64,000 nucleotides of DNA from an uncultured Eggerthellaceae bacterium (lineage in GTDB: Bacteria > Actinomycetota > Coriobacteriia > Coriobacteriales > Eggerthellaceae), in contig CANOIM010000002.1 in assembly GCA_947566075.1 (NCBI GenBank), forward strand, positions 62,001 to 126,000, in the 5' to 3' direction. The notes under the pieces are model-generated. The model was not told the origin of the DNA and searched no databases. It saw only the letters and a list, made by a program, of their open reading frames with translations. Position numbers and translations under genes: made by a program. Shown here piece by piece: positions 17,922 through 27,128 of this stretch. How positions within the stretch are numbered: the stretch's first letter is position 1; each line of letters opens with the position of its first letter.

Positions 17922-19139
17922 ATGCGCGTATTGGTGGTGAATGCAGGCAGTTCCAGCCTGAAGTGCCAACTCATAGAGACTGACGGCAAGGTGTCGCTCA
18001 TGCGCTGCCTGGCTGAGAAGGTGGGAGACGCGGATGCGTACATGAACGTGTCCTTCACGCCGGAGTTCCATAAGACCACCTATGGCGTTGCGGGCCTGAG
18101 CGTTCCAGAATGCCTGCGGAAGCTGTTGGATATCCTGGTGGATGACCCAGAGAGCCCCATCAGCGGCCTGGACCAGATAGACGCCATCGGTAACCGCATC
18201 GTGGCGGGAGGCGAGTACTTCAGCAAGGCGGCCCTCATAGATGACGGCGCCCGGGAGAAGCTGGCTCTTTGCGAAGAGCTGGCACCGCTCCACAACCCTC
18301 CGGCCGATGCCTGCATAGACATGATGCGCCAGATGATGCCGGATACGCCTCAGGTGGCCGTGTTCGACACCGCCTTCCACACCACCATGCCCGCGAAGGC
18401 CTATATGTATCCGCTGCCCATGGAATACTATGACCACTACCGCATCCGTCGCTATGGGGCCCATGGCACGAGCCACCGCTACGCGGCCCAGCAAGCGGCG
18501 AACCTCCTAGGGAGGCCCCTGCGGGACTTGGGGCTCATCACCTGCCACCTGGGCAACGGCGGCTCCATCACGGCGGTGAACCATGGCAAATCCATCGACA
18601 CCACCATGGGCTTCACGCCCCTGGAAGGGCTCATGATGGGTACCCGTTCCGGTTCCATAGATCCAGCCATCATCACCTACATCATGCGCCGGGAGGGCAT
18701 CAGCTTCGACGAGATGGATTCCATCCTCAATCGCAAGAGCGGCATCCTGGGGGTATCAGGGGTGTCCAGTGACATGCGGGATGTGCTGGATGCGGTGGAT
18801 GAGGGCAACCAGCAGGCAGAGCTGGCCATAGATATGTACGTCTACCGCATCCAGAAGGCCATCGGTGGCTTCTATGCGGCCATGACCCGGACCGATGCCG
18901 TGGTGATGACGGCGGGCATCGGTGAGAATTCCGCAGAGCTGCGCGAGCGCATCTTCGCCGGATTGGCTCATATGGGCATGATCTTGGACAAGGAGCGCAA
19001 TGATGTCATCGGGCAGATCGGCGTGAATCGCATCATCTCCATCGATGACAGCCCCATCAAGATATGCGTGGTGACCACGGACGAAGAGATGCGCATCGCC
19101 CGAGAGACGGATAACCTGGTCAACCAGATGATCCCATGA
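17922..19139 (+). CDS. ackA: Acetate kinase
   Basis: Interconverts acetyl-phosphate/ADP and acetate/ATP, providing fermentative ATP. The phosphate-1 motif NAGSSSLKCQLIE is at the N-terminus; the substrate segment VFDTAFHTTMP and the signature GLMMGTRSGSIDPAII are clear. In the latter, Ser replaces the more usual Asp of GTRSGDIDP. The start is the ATG after AGGAGGAG, ten bases past gpsA; longer in-frame starts lie within gpsA. The product has 405 residues. No phosphotransacetylase gene is adjacent, so acetyl-phosphate must come from a pta elsewhere or another route. Confidence 0.96.
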   Translation: MRVLVVNAGSSSLKCQLIETDGKVSLMRCLAEKVGDADAYMNVSFTPEFHKTTYGVAGLSVPECLRKLLDILVDDPESPISGLDQIDAIGNRIVAGGEYFSKAALIDDGAREKLALCEELAPLHNPPADACIDMMRQMMPDTPQVAVFDTAFHTTMPAKAYMYPLPMEYYDHYRIRRYGAHGTSHRYAAQQAANLLGRPLRDLGLITCHLGNGGSITAVNHGKSIDTTMGFTPLEGLMMGTRSGSIDPAIITYIMRREGISFDEMDSILNRKSGILGVSGVSSDMRDVLDAVDEGNQQAELAIDMYVYRIQKAIGGFYAAMTRTDAVVMTAGIGENSAELRERIFAGLAHMGMILDKERNDVIGQIGVNRIISIDDSPIKICVVTTDEEMRIARETDNLVNQMIP

Positions 19140-19159
19140 GCATCTAAGGAGCTTAGGAT

Positions 19160-19762
19160 ATGAACATCGCAGTCTATTGCGGGTCAAGCCCGTTGGCGCT
19201 TCCGCACCTGAAGGAGGCAGCCCGCCAGCTGGGTGCTTGGATAGGGCAGAGCGGCCACGGCCTGATCTATGGGGGCAGCTCCATCGGGCTCATGGGAGAG
19301 GTATCCGCTGCTTGCCTGGAGGCGGGAGGGGAGGCCTGTGGGGTGGAGCCCCAGTTCTTCATCGATGCGGGCGTGGCTCAGCATGACCTCACGCGCCTTC
19401 ACGTGGTGCAGACCATGGAAGAGCGCAAGGCCCTCATGATCCAATTGGCTGATGTGTTCGTGGCTCTTCCCGGCGGGGTGGGCACCTTGGAGGAGATAGC
19501 GGAGATCATGAGCCGCATCCGCTTGCAAATGACTCCAGGCCCTTGCTACTTCCTTGACCTGGATGGCTTCTATGCGGGCCTTCAGGAACTGCTCGGGCGC
19601 ATGATAGAGGCACGGTTCATCGAGGAAGAGCAGGTGGAAGCAGCCTTCGTCTTCGCTCAGACCACTGAAGAGCTCATCACGCTGCTGGCTGAGCGCGCTT
19701 CGCACCCCGCTTCGGGGGCCTCGGCCCCCGTTGTTCCGGAGGCCAATCTGCCTATGGGCTAG
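19160..19762 (+). CDS. LOG-family nucleotide 5'-monophosphate phosphoribohydrolase
   Basis: Member of the LOG/TIGR00730 family, which cleaves nucleoside 5'-monophosphates to base plus ribose-5-phosphate. The defining motif PGGVGTLEE is at residues 104-112, with the upstream catalytic Arg-Lys pair at 89-90 (MEERKALM). The nucleotide-fold N-terminus IAVYCGSS and the loop GLIYGGSSIGLMG are typical. The 200-residue length is normal; the last ~20 residues are a variable tail. It is convergent with pckA, and the two genes share the palindromic CTAG at 19759-19762, each using it for its TAG stop. Confidence 0.9.
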   Translation: MNIAVYCGSSPLALPHLKEAARQLGAWIGQSGHGLIYGGSSIGLMGEVSAACLEAGGEACGVEPQFFIDAGVAQHDLTRLHVVQTMEERKALMIQLADVFVALPGGVGTLEEIAEIMSRIRLQMTPGPCYFLDLDGFYAGLQELLGRMIEARFIEEEQVEAAFVFAQTTEELITLLAERASHPASGASAPVVPEANLPMG

Positions 19763-21270
19763 AGCTTCGGCCCCGCTTTCGCTATGTCCGTTGAGACGAA
19801 ACCGTATTTGGCGGTGAAGTTCTCTTGGAACATGGCAGCCAGCTTGTGCGCCTGGGCATCGTAGGCCTTGCCATCCTCCCAGGATGTGCGGGGGTCCAAG
19901 ATATCCGCCGGGCACCCCGGGCAGCTCAAGGGCACGTTGAATCCAAAGAGCGGGTCTGTCCGATAGTCCGCTTTCGCCAGTTCTCCAGAAAGGGCGGCGT
20001 TCACCATAGCCCGGGTCTGGGAGAGGGGCATGCGCTCACCCTTGCCATTCCAGCCCGTGTTCACCAAGAACACCTCTGATCCGGCCTTCTCTACCTTGTC
20101 TTTGAGCATCCGGGCATAGACCTGGGGCTGCAGGGGCAGGAAGGGCTCTCCGAAGCAGGTGGAGAAGGTGGGCTCCGGTTCGGTGACGCCTACTTCCGTG
20201 CCTGCCACTTTGGAGGTATAGCCTGAAAGGAAGTAGTACATGGCCTGCTGGAGGTTGAGCCGGGATATGGGCGGCAGTACTCCGAAGGCATCGGCGGTGA
20301 GGAAGATGACGGTGGAGGGAACCCGGCCCTTGCCCGAAGGTTCCGTGTTGCTGATGTGGCCCACCGGATAGGCGGCCCGAGTGTTCTCAGTGAGGGAATC
20401 ATCGGCGAAGTACAGGGCGCGGCTCTTCGGGTCCATCACCACGTTCTCGGTCATGGCCCCGAAGCGGATGGCCTGGTAGATCTCAGGTTCGCGGGTAGGG
20501 TCTAGGTCTATGCACTTCGCATAGCAGCCCGCTTCGAAGTTGAACACCTCATCATCGGCCCAACCGTGCTCGTCGTCTCCTATCAGCAGCCGTGCAGGGT
20601 CAGCGGAGAGGGTGGTCTTCCCGGTGCCCGAGAGGCCGAAGAACACCGCTGTGCGCCCGTCGCGGGCCATGTTGGCCGAACAGTGCATGGGCAGGATGCC
20701 CTCTGCGGGCAAGAGGAAGTTCATGATAGAGAAGACCGTCTTCTTTATCTCTCCGGCGTAGCGCGTACCGGCGATGAGGGCGCGACGGTGGAGGTAATCT
20801 ATCATGATGGCGGCATCGCTTTTGGTGCCATCCCGCTCAGGTTCGCAAGCGAAGGTGGGGGCTACCAGGATCTGGAAGGGGTCTTCTTCCAGGATATCCC
20901 CTTGATGGAGCAACTGGGAGATGAAGAGGGCCTGACTGGCCAGTTCGCAGATGATACGGAAATCCTTGGCGTGTTCGGGCCGAACGCCTGCGTAGCCTTC
21001 GAAGCCATAGGTCTGCTTATCTGCCAGATAGGCCTCAACGCGGCCGAAGAGGGCGTCAAAGGCCTTTTGGGATACGGGGCGGTTCACCTCTCCCCAGGCC
21101 ACAGCATCCTCAGTGGCGCTATTGTGCACGATGGCCTTGTCTTTCGCGGACCGGCCCGTGCGCGCTCCTGTGAAGACGGACAAAGACCCGGTGTTCGAGA
21201 GCTTCCCCTCACCCCGCTCCAATGAGAGTTCTATCAGCTCCGGAGTTGAGAGGTTCATAGTGCAATCCAT
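19759..21270 (-). CDS. pckA: Phosphoenolpyruvate carboxykinase (ATP)
   Basis: Interconverts oxaloacetate and PEP with ATP/ADP; in anaerobes it often runs in the carboxylating, ATP-forming direction. The P-loop GLSGTGKTTLSAD, the segment FTGARTGRSAKDK and the ACTP-type C-terminus mark the ATP-dependent family. At 503 residues it is slightly shorter than the typical 520-540. The start ATG at 21270 is preceded on the minus strand by GGTGGA; an internal ATG four codons in is possible but lacks an SD. It is separated from the downstream brnQ start by the whole brnQ gene and probably has its own promoter. Confidence 0.95.
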   Translation of the reverse strand: MDCTMNLSTPELIELSLERGEGKLSNTGSLSVFTGARTGRSAKDKAIVHNSATEDAVAWGEVNRPVSQKAFDALFGRVEAYLADKQTYGFEGYAGVRPEHAKDFRIICELASQALFISQLLHQGDILEEDPFQILVAPTFACEPERDGTKSDAAIMIDYLHRRALIAGTRYAGEIKKTVFSIMNFLLPAEGILPMHCSANMARDGRTAVFFGLSGTGKTTLSADPARLLIGDDEHGWADDEVFNFEAGCYAKCIDLDPTREPEIYQAIRFGAMTENVVMDPKSRALYFADDSLTENTRAAYPVGHISNTEPSGKGRVPSTVIFLTADAFGVLPPISRLNLQQAMYYFLSGYTSKVAGTEVGVTEPEPTFSTCFGEPFLPLQPQVYARMLKDKVEKAGSEVFLVNTGWNGKGERMPLSQTRAMVNAALSGELAKADYRTDPLFGFNVPLSCPGCPADILDPRTSWEDGKAYDAQAHKLAAMFQENFTAKYGFVSTDIAKAGPKL

Positions 21271-21339
21271 GGTTCCACCAATGGTCGAGGATCATATCCT
21301 TGAGCATGGTACCTCAAAACAACCAGGGAGGATGGTGGA

Positions 21340-22608
21340 TCACGCCTGCTTCCACAGCTTAGCCAGAAGAGCTCCAATGACCCCTCCCGCCACGGCGAAG
21401 GGAAGCCAGGCGAAGCCGTAGCTGAACAGCGGGAGCGTTTCCACCCAGGGGAGCACGCCGAAGGTGGTCTGGGCGGTCAGGCAGAGGCTTGCCAGGAAGG
21501 CCCCCAATGCCGCCCCTTGGTAGATGCGCTTCGAAGGGATCTGCTTGCGGAAGAGTATGAGCACCAGGGTGGTCATGAAGGGCGGGCATACCAAAGAGAG
21601 CAGCGGGCTGGCTGCGCTGATGATGATATCCAGCCCCAGGTTGCAGATGAGGACGCCTGCTACGGTGCAGATGATGACCCCTGCGCGGTAGGAGAGGCGG
21701 CCTGCGGTGATGTGCTCGAAGTAGGCCGCTGTGGCCCCGATGAGACCAATGGCCGTGGTCAGGCAGGCCAAGGCCACCACCACCCCTAGGATGATGGTGC
21801 CCGTCTGGCCCATGAGCTGATAGGTGATGGCTACGATGAGCTCTGCCTGGTTGAGCTGAGGGCCGAACGTGTGGCCTGTGGTGGCGCCAAGGTAGGTCAA
21901 GCCGCCGTAGATGAGCGTCAGCAGCACCCCGGCTATGAGGGAAGCTGTGGCTATGAGGCGCAGCCCGCGCTTGCGGTCACTGACTCCCTCAGAGCGCAGG
22001 GAATCCTTCAGCACGATGGAATAGCCTATGACGCAGATGATATCCATGGCCTGATAGCCTGCCAGGGTGCCATCTTGGATGACATGGCTAGAATGGGGCT
22101 GCCCCACAGGCCCTAAGGGGTGCACGATGCCCACGATGATGAGGACGACGATCCCCAGCACCAGCAGGGGCGTGAGCAGCTTGCCTATGATGTCCACCAG
22201 CTTGGATTCCCGGATGGTCAAGCCCAACACCACAGCGAAGAAGATAAGGGAGAAGGGGAGCAGGCTGATGGACCCTTGGAAGTTGGGTTCTATGGCCATC
22301 TCGAAGGTGGTGGCCGCTGTGCGGGGCATGGCGATGAGCAAGCCTGTGCAGAGGATGGCCGCCGTATTGAGGATGAGGGCCGGTACCTTCCCTATGGTGC
22401 GCTCGAAGGCTACCTCTCCACCTCCGGCAGCATTCAGGGCATAGATCCCGAGGCAGGCCAGCACCACATCTATCAGTACGAAGGCGCCCAGGCCCGCAGG
22501 CCAGAGCGAGCCGCTCTCCATGCCTAGATAGGGGGGGAAGATGAGATTCCCCGCCCCGAAGAACATGGCGAAGAGCGCCAAGCCGGTGGCGATGGTCTCC
22601 TTCTTCAT
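21340..22608 (-). CDS. brnQ: Branched-chain amino acid transport system II carrier, BrnQ/LIVCS family
   Basis: Ion-coupled uptake of leucine, isoleucine and valine across the inner membrane. The N-terminus TIATGLALFAMFFGAGNLIFPPYLG is the classic LIVCS signature, followed by about 12 hydrophobic segments. I chose the ATG at 22608, preceded by GAGGAAG, giving 422 residues; an upstream in-frame ATG at 22713 would add 35 unrelated residues. It points the same way as pckA but is separated from it by 69 bases. It is divergent from the gene at 22832 across 223 bases that should hold both promoters. Confidence 0.94.
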   Translation of the reverse strand: MKKETIATGLALFAMFFGAGNLIFPPYLGMESGSLWPAGLGAFVLIDVVLACLGIYALNAAGGGEVAFERTIGKVPALILNTAAILCTGLLIAMPRTAATTFEMAIEPNFQGSISLLPFSLIFFAVVLGLTIRESKLVDIIGKLLTPLLVLGIVVLIIVGIVHPLGPVGQPHSSHVIQDGTLAGYQAMDIICVIGYSIVLKDSLRSEGVSDRKRGLRLIATASLIAGVLLTLIYGGLTYLGATTGHTFGPQLNQAELIVAITYQLMGQTGTIILGVVVALACLTTAIGLIGATAAYFEHITAGRLSYRAGVIICTVAGVLICNLGLDIIISAASPLLSLVCPPFMTTLVLILFRKQIPSKRIYQGAALGAFLASLCLTAQTTFGVLPWVETLPLFSYGFAWLPFAVAGGVIGALLAKLWKQA

Positions 22609-22831
22609 GGGCGCTTCCTCTCCCTGCTCTTCCGCTAGCCCTCTTTCGCCATTATGGGTCTTAGGGGCGGCAGAGAGGGGGATATAACCCAAAGGTGACT
22701 GATCCGATTCCAAGCCGTCGCTCTTCGCGGAAGGCTCCTATACGTTGCCCGCGCTTCTCCCGGCTGCCGCAGGACGTCATGGGATAATGGGATGAAGGTA
22801 AGCAACGGACGATAGAGCAAGGTGTACGCCC

Positions 22832-24067
22832 ATGGATGAGATTCGCGAGCATAACGTTTATGAGGATATCGAGGCCGAAGGCCATCTTGTGGATTCGAAC
22901 ATCCTCTCGCGCATCATGGGCGGGATCGTGGAATTGGACGGGGCCTTCGAGGTGCTCTCCTTCTCCATTGGTCGGGGCAATGAGAACCCCTCCACCATGC
23001 GGATGCGCGTCTTCGGCCGTGATGCGGAGCATCTGACTGAGCTTCTGCGCATGCTGCTGCGCCTGGGGGTGGTCACCACGCATCCTGAGAACGTGCGCAC
23101 GGCCCCCGCCCCGGCAGACGGCGTGTTCCCTGAGGGGTTCTATGCCACTACCAACCTGGACACCCTCGTGCGCATGGATGGCCAGTGGTATCCGGTCTGG
23201 GGCACGGAAATGGACCTGGGCATTAGCGTTGACGAGGAGGCCCACCGGGCTTGGGGCGTGCCCATCTCTCAGGTGCGCAAGGGAGACCCTATCATCGTGG
23301 GGGATGCAGGCGTGCGGGTCACCCTGCAAGAACGGGAGCGGGAGCGTGAGGAATTCGAGTTCATGAACTCCACCGCCTCTAGCGAGAAGCCCAAGGCCCA
23401 GATCATCCGCCAAGTGGCGAACCTGCTCAAGGAAGTGCGTCAGACCGGTCAGGCGGTCGTGGTGGTGGCGGGGCCTGCCGTCATCCATACGGGGGCATCC
23501 GTCCACCTTGAGCGCTTGGTGCGCGCAGGGTATGTGAGCGTGCTCTTCGGGGGTAATGCTGTGGCCACCCATGATATTGAAACAGCTCTCTATGGCACGT
23601 CTTTAGGGATAGACATGGCAACGGGCATCCCGGTGCCTGCTGGGCATGAGCATCACCTGCGGGCCATCAATCAGATCCGCGCCTGCGGAGGCATCAAAGA
23701 GGCGGTGGAACAGGGTGTTCTGAAGACGGGGCTCATGCATGCCCTGGTGCAGACGGAGACGCCCTATGTGCTGGCTGGGTCTATCCGCGATGACGGCCCG
23801 CTGCCCGATGTCATCACGGATGTCATGCGCGCTCAGGAGGAGATGCGCGTCTGGTGCCAGCGGGCCGGGGCTTGCATCATGATGTCTACCATGCTGCATT
23901 CCATTGCCACAGGGAACCTGTTACCCGCCTCTGTCACCACGGTCTGTGTGGATATCAACCCAGCGGTGGTCACGAAGCTCTCAGATAGGGGTAGCTTCCA
24001 GACCATAGGAATCATCACTGACGTTGGTCTGTTCCTGAAGCAACTGGCTGACGAATTGGAGTGCTAA
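22832..24067 (+). CDS. TIGR00300 family protein (LOR/SDH domain, ornithine cyclodeaminase-like)
   Basis: A 411-residue protein of the family named after the LOR/SDH bifunctional-enzyme conserved region. Characterised relatives include archaeal ornithine cyclodeaminase and the C-terminal part of cyanobacterial ArgZ, so conversion of ornithine to proline with ammonia release is the leading hypothesis. The N-terminal half begins EIREHNVYEDIEAEGHLVDS and the C-terminal half contains a nucleotide-binding-like fold (VVVVAGPAVIHTG, LFGGNAVATHDIE). It stands alone, divergent from brnQ; GATAATGGG about 50 bases upstream may be part of its promoter. Family assignment is firm, the reaction is inferred. 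Confidence 0.85.
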   Translation: MDEIREHNVYEDIEAEGHLVDSNILSRIMGGIVELDGAFEVLSFSIGRGNENPSTMRMRVFGRDAEHLTELLRMLLRLGVVTTHPENVRTAPAPADGVFPEGFYATTNLDTLVRMDGQWYPVWGTEMDLGISVDEEAHRAWGVPISQVRKGDPIIVGDAGVRVTLQEREREREEFEFMNSTASSEKPKAQIIRQVANLLKEVRQTGQAVVVVAGPAVIHTGASVHLERLVRAGYVSVLFGGNAVATHDIETALYGTSLGIDMATGIPVPAGHEHHLRAINQIRACGGIKEAVEQGVLKTGLMHALVQTETPYVLAGSIRDDGPLPDVITDVMRAQEEMRVWCQRAGACIMMSTMLHSIATGNLLPASVTTVCVDINPAVVTKLSDRGSFQTIGIITDVGLFLKQLADELEC

Positions 24068-24094
24068 GGCACCGAACGGGCTTATGAGGGGCGT

Positions 24095-26563
24095 CTACTG
24101 ATGGTTCCGCTTGCGGCGTGAGCTGAAGCCAGCAGTGACCATAGTGGCGGCAGCCAAGGTGCCGATGAGCGCTGCATTCCTGAGAGCATCGTCTCCCGTT
24201 TGAGCCAAAGGTGCGCCCACGGACTGCTGGTTGCGCTTCAGGGCGGCTTGCTCTTCGGCTTCTTGCCGGGCCACGGCGGCATCATAGAATGCCTGAGCCA
24301 GGGTCAGGTTCTCAAGGGCCCTGTCATAGACGGCTTTCTGGCGGTTGTAGGCCACGGATTGCTCTCCGTAGAGTTCCAAGGCCTCATCCATCTTGATCTT
24401 CGCTTCGTCGCGGATTCGCTCAGCATCCATGACGGCGCTCACGAGGACTTTCGCATGACCCTTGATGGCATTGGTGTCAACACTGCGGGACTGCATGCGG
24501 CTGCGCGCGGCAGTCTGCTGGCCCTTCAGCTCTATATAGATGCTGTCATAGTCAAGGTTGAGGGCGGCAATGGCATCAGCGTCTGCTTGGGCCGCTGCCT
24601 TGCTGGTCTCCGCTGCTGAAACAACGCTGGTGGCACTGGTCACCTTCTGGTTGGCGGTGGCAAGGGCGTCATCTGCCAGGGCAAGCTGACCCGCTGCGGT
24701 GTCATAGGCTGTCTGAGCCGTCAGGATATTCTTATAGGCGTTCGTTTGCCTCTGATGCTCCTGCTGGGCGGCATCCAGGGCTTCCTGAGAGCTTTCAACG
24801 TTCTGTTGGGCGGTGGCAACGGCACCAGTGGCAGCGTTCAAGGCGCCCTGGGCACTGGAAACGGCGCCTGTGGCGCCTGTCAGAGCTGTTTCTGCCTGGC
24901 TTTTGGTCTCTGAGGCCGCGGACTCCTTCTGGGTCCAGCTATCCAGCACCCCTTGAGCGTCTTCTACTGCTTTCTGGGCAGCTGCCAGATCTGCGGGTGC
25001 GGCGTTCTTCAGGTCATCTTCGGTCTGCTTTAAGGTGGCTTGGGCAGTGTCAACATTCAATAAGGCAGCCGCGGTGGAGCCCTTCTTCTGGTTGAGGATA
25101 TCAAGCTTCTGCTCTTGAACTTCCTGCTTTGCAGCAAGGGCTTGCTCGCAAGGGGCTATGGCCGCCTCAGCAGGGGTGATGGCGTCCTTCGCGGCCTGGA
25201 TCTTCTCAGGGGCGGTTGCGATAGCGGATTCAAGGTTGCTTATCTGTGTGTTAACGGTGCGTTGCTGGGCAAGCAGATCGTTTTGATGTGCTTCCGCTGC
25301 AGCCAAAGCTGCTTCGGCTTTGGCGATATCATCGGCAGTACCGGTCTTCTGCGCGATCTCAAGGTCGTTCTCGCAGAACCGCACTTCATCTCCAGCAAGG
25401 GCGATATCAGAGAGAAGGTCAGAGAGCTTTCGGTTCGCTGTGGTCAGGGCAGCTTCGTCTGCCGCCAGTTGGTTCTCGGCATCGGTCACTGCTTGCCGCT
25501 TTGCGGCTAGGTTCGCTTGGGCATCTGCCAGTGCTCCTTCGGCAGCTCCTACCTCTGTGGTGGCCGTATCGTATTCTGCTTTGGCTGCGTCCTGGGCTGC
25601 CAAAGCGCTGCTATAGCTGCTGTTGGCGGTGGCAAGAGCAGCTTTGGCCTCATCCACCTTCTGCTGGGCTCCCGCCAGGATACCCGCCGCTGCTTCCTCT
25701 TGGCGCGCCAGCTCCTCTTTGGCGGAATCCAAGGCGGTCTGGGCGCTTGCCTTCTGAGCCTGGGTATTGGCAAGAGCTGTTTCTGCTTGGGCAAGGTCTT
25801 GGGCGGCTGCGTCTTTCACCGCAACTGCTCGGTCGTATTCGGTCTGAGCGCGCTTTTGGGCTGCTTCGGCCGTAGCCGCTTCTGCTGTAGCTTGACCATA
25901 GGCGGCCCGGGCATCATCCACAGCCTGTTTGGCAGCTTGGATGCTGGATTCGCTCACTCCCGGCGCGGCTGCCTGGGCCGCATTCAAGGCGATGAGGGCA
26001 TCCTTTGCCTTGGTATCCGCCTCTTGCCTCGTCCGCTCAGCCTGAGCTAGAGCTGACTTGGCTTCCTCCAGCTTCCCTTGAGCTGAGGTTAGCGCTGCTT
26101 CGGCTTTGCGAACATCCTCTTGAGAGCCGAAGACGATGCTTGATATGTATCCTCGTGCCTGAGCTTCTGCATTGGAAACGGCAGAGGCGGCATCAGCATG
26201 GCCTTTTACGGCCGCATCCTTCACGGCGGTCTGCTGGCGGTATTCGGCATCAATAGGTTCGAACCAGGTGGAGACGCGTTCGAATTCCGCCTGGGCGATG
26301 TTCAGTTGCTCCTTGCAAGGATCCACATAGACCAAGTCCGCCACGGTGAGCGTGCCGCTTTCATCAGTTGTGGAAGAGGAGGGGGCCTCTGGCGTTTCTG
26401 CGAAGGCGACGATGGGGGCAGCGGCGGGGGTGAGCGCCAGGAGGCCTGCCATGGCTATCCTGCCCGTTCGCATCCTCAGAGCGGGGAATCCTGCATGGGG
26501 AGCGCCCTTGAAGCTGCTTGAGGATAATGGTTCCTGGGCCAGGATCTTTCGCTCGGAGTTCAT
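24095..26563 (-). CDS. Large alanine-rich coiled-coil surface protein with LAQTG sorting signal
   Basis: An 822-residue exported protein of unknown function. A 30-residue charged leader precedes a hydrophobic signal core with a likely cut after AFA (residue 55). Residues ~75-770 are almost wholly helical Ala/Glu/Lys/Gln sequence with heptad-like spacing (for example AEAALTSAQGKLEEAKSAL), indicating a long rod. At the C-terminus LAQTG (786-790), a hydrophobic stretch and RRKR form a cell-wall sorting signal; LAXTG is the type read by class E sortases of Actinobacteria. The start follows GAGGGGGCGG on the minus strand; an ATG at codon 31 would give a shorter signal peptide but lacks an SD. No sortase gene is in the window. 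Confidence 0.85.
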   Translation of the reverse strand: MNSERKILAQEPLSSSSFKGAPHAGFPALRMRTGRIAMAGLLALTPAAAPIVAFAETPEAPSSSTTDESGTLTVADLVYVDPCKEQLNIAQAEFERVSTWFEPIDAEYRQQTAVKDAAVKGHADAASAVSNAEAQARGYISSIVFGSQEDVRKAEAALTSAQGKLEEAKSALAQAERTRQEADTKAKDALIALNAAQAAAPGVSESSIQAAKQAVDDARAAYGQATAEAATAEAAQKRAQTEYDRAVAVKDAAAQDLAQAETALANTQAQKASAQTALDSAKEELARQEEAAAGILAGAQQKVDEAKAALATANSSYSSALAAQDAAKAEYDTATTEVGAAEGALADAQANLAAKRQAVTDAENQLAADEAALTTANRKLSDLLSDIALAGDEVRFCENDLEIAQKTGTADDIAKAEAALAAAEAHQNDLLAQQRTVNTQISNLESAIATAPEKIQAAKDAITPAEAAIAPCEQALAAKQEVQEQKLDILNQKKGSTAAALLNVDTAQATLKQTEDDLKNAAPADLAAAQKAVEDAQGVLDSWTQKESAASETKSQAETALTGATGAVSSAQGALNAATGAVATAQQNVESSQEALDAAQQEHQRQTNAYKNILTAQTAYDTAAGQLALADDALATANQKVTSATSVVSAAETSKAAAQADADAIAALNLDYDSIYIELKGQQTAARSRMQSRSVDTNAIKGHAKVLVSAVMDAERIRDEAKIKMDEALELYGEQSVAYNRQKAVYDRALENLTLAQAFYDAAVARQEAEEQAALKRNQQSVGAPLAQTGDDALRNAALIGTLAAATMVTAGFSSRRKRNHQ

Positions 26564-26877
26564 CTTCCGCCCCCTCTGAGTGAAGATAATGTAATCAAAT
26601 GGTTACTTAGAGGAGAATATACCCTAGATACCCCCTGCTTTCAACCCTCATTCGGGACAATCCTTTGCAAAACCAGAAGTGATCCCAGCCTTGTTCCCTG
26701 GAGGCGTTCTCGGCCTTCCCTTACCGAATGCTCGATGGAAATGCAAGCTAGAGACCTTCTCTAATACGGTTAGTATTAGATGCATTCGTCCAAGGATAAC
26801 CACGTTGAGGGAATGTCTTTGGGGATGCGGTCTCGTATCATCAGGGGGACGGTACGAGAGAGGGGGGCTGGTCGCAG
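26564..26877. other. Intergenic region with two inverted repeats
   Basis: This 314-base gap separates the divergent surface-protein and small Cys-rich genes. It contains the imperfect repeat GTAATCAAATGGTTAC (26591-26606), close enough to the surface-protein start to be an operator or promoter element, and the perfect repeat at 26760-26780. No convincing protein-coding frame or RNA gene is visible. Confidence 0.5.
26760..26780. promoter_or_regulatory. Perfect inverted repeat, candidate operator
   Basis: TCTAATAC-GGTTA-GTATTAGA is an 8+8 perfect palindrome with a 5-base spacer, about 100 bases upstream of the gene at 26878. The spacing and symmetry fit a dimeric repressor such as TetR or LysR type. 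The cognate regulator is not identifiable here. Confidence 0.5.
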
Positions 26878-27063
26878 ATGTGCTATCCGTGTACTCATTG
26901 CAATAAGTGCGGGCGCATGCCAGGCCCCGGGCTTTGTGGCCGCTGCGGTCACAAGAATGACCCTCATGCTCGCATCTGTGAGGCTTGCGGGATGGAATTC
27001 CCTGCTCCTCCAGGGAGGGCTGCTGGAACTGATGGCAGACGCACACAGGATGATGATGCCTAA
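26878..27063 (+). CDS. Small Cys-rich (zinc-ribbon-like) protein
   Basis: A 61-residue protein starting MCYPCTHCNKCGR, with further pairs CGRCG and CEACG, together four Cys pairs of zinc-ribbon/double-zinc-ribbon spacing. An SD (GAGAGGGGGG) sits just upstream. Its opening MCYPCT-C-CG is shared with the protein at 45759, so the two belong to one small family that brackets the molybdoenzyme island. Function unknown; metal binding is inferred from the Cys pattern. The two membrane LuxR genes follow. Confidence 0.65.
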   Translation: MCYPCTHCNKCGRMPGPGLCGRCGHKNDPHARICEACGMEFPAPPGRAAGTDGRRTQDDDA

Positions 27064-27128
27064 CCTGATCTAGGTAGGAGCGTCATCAACTCCTTTGGCC
27101 ATGCATTCGCGGGGAGGAATGAGGTGCC

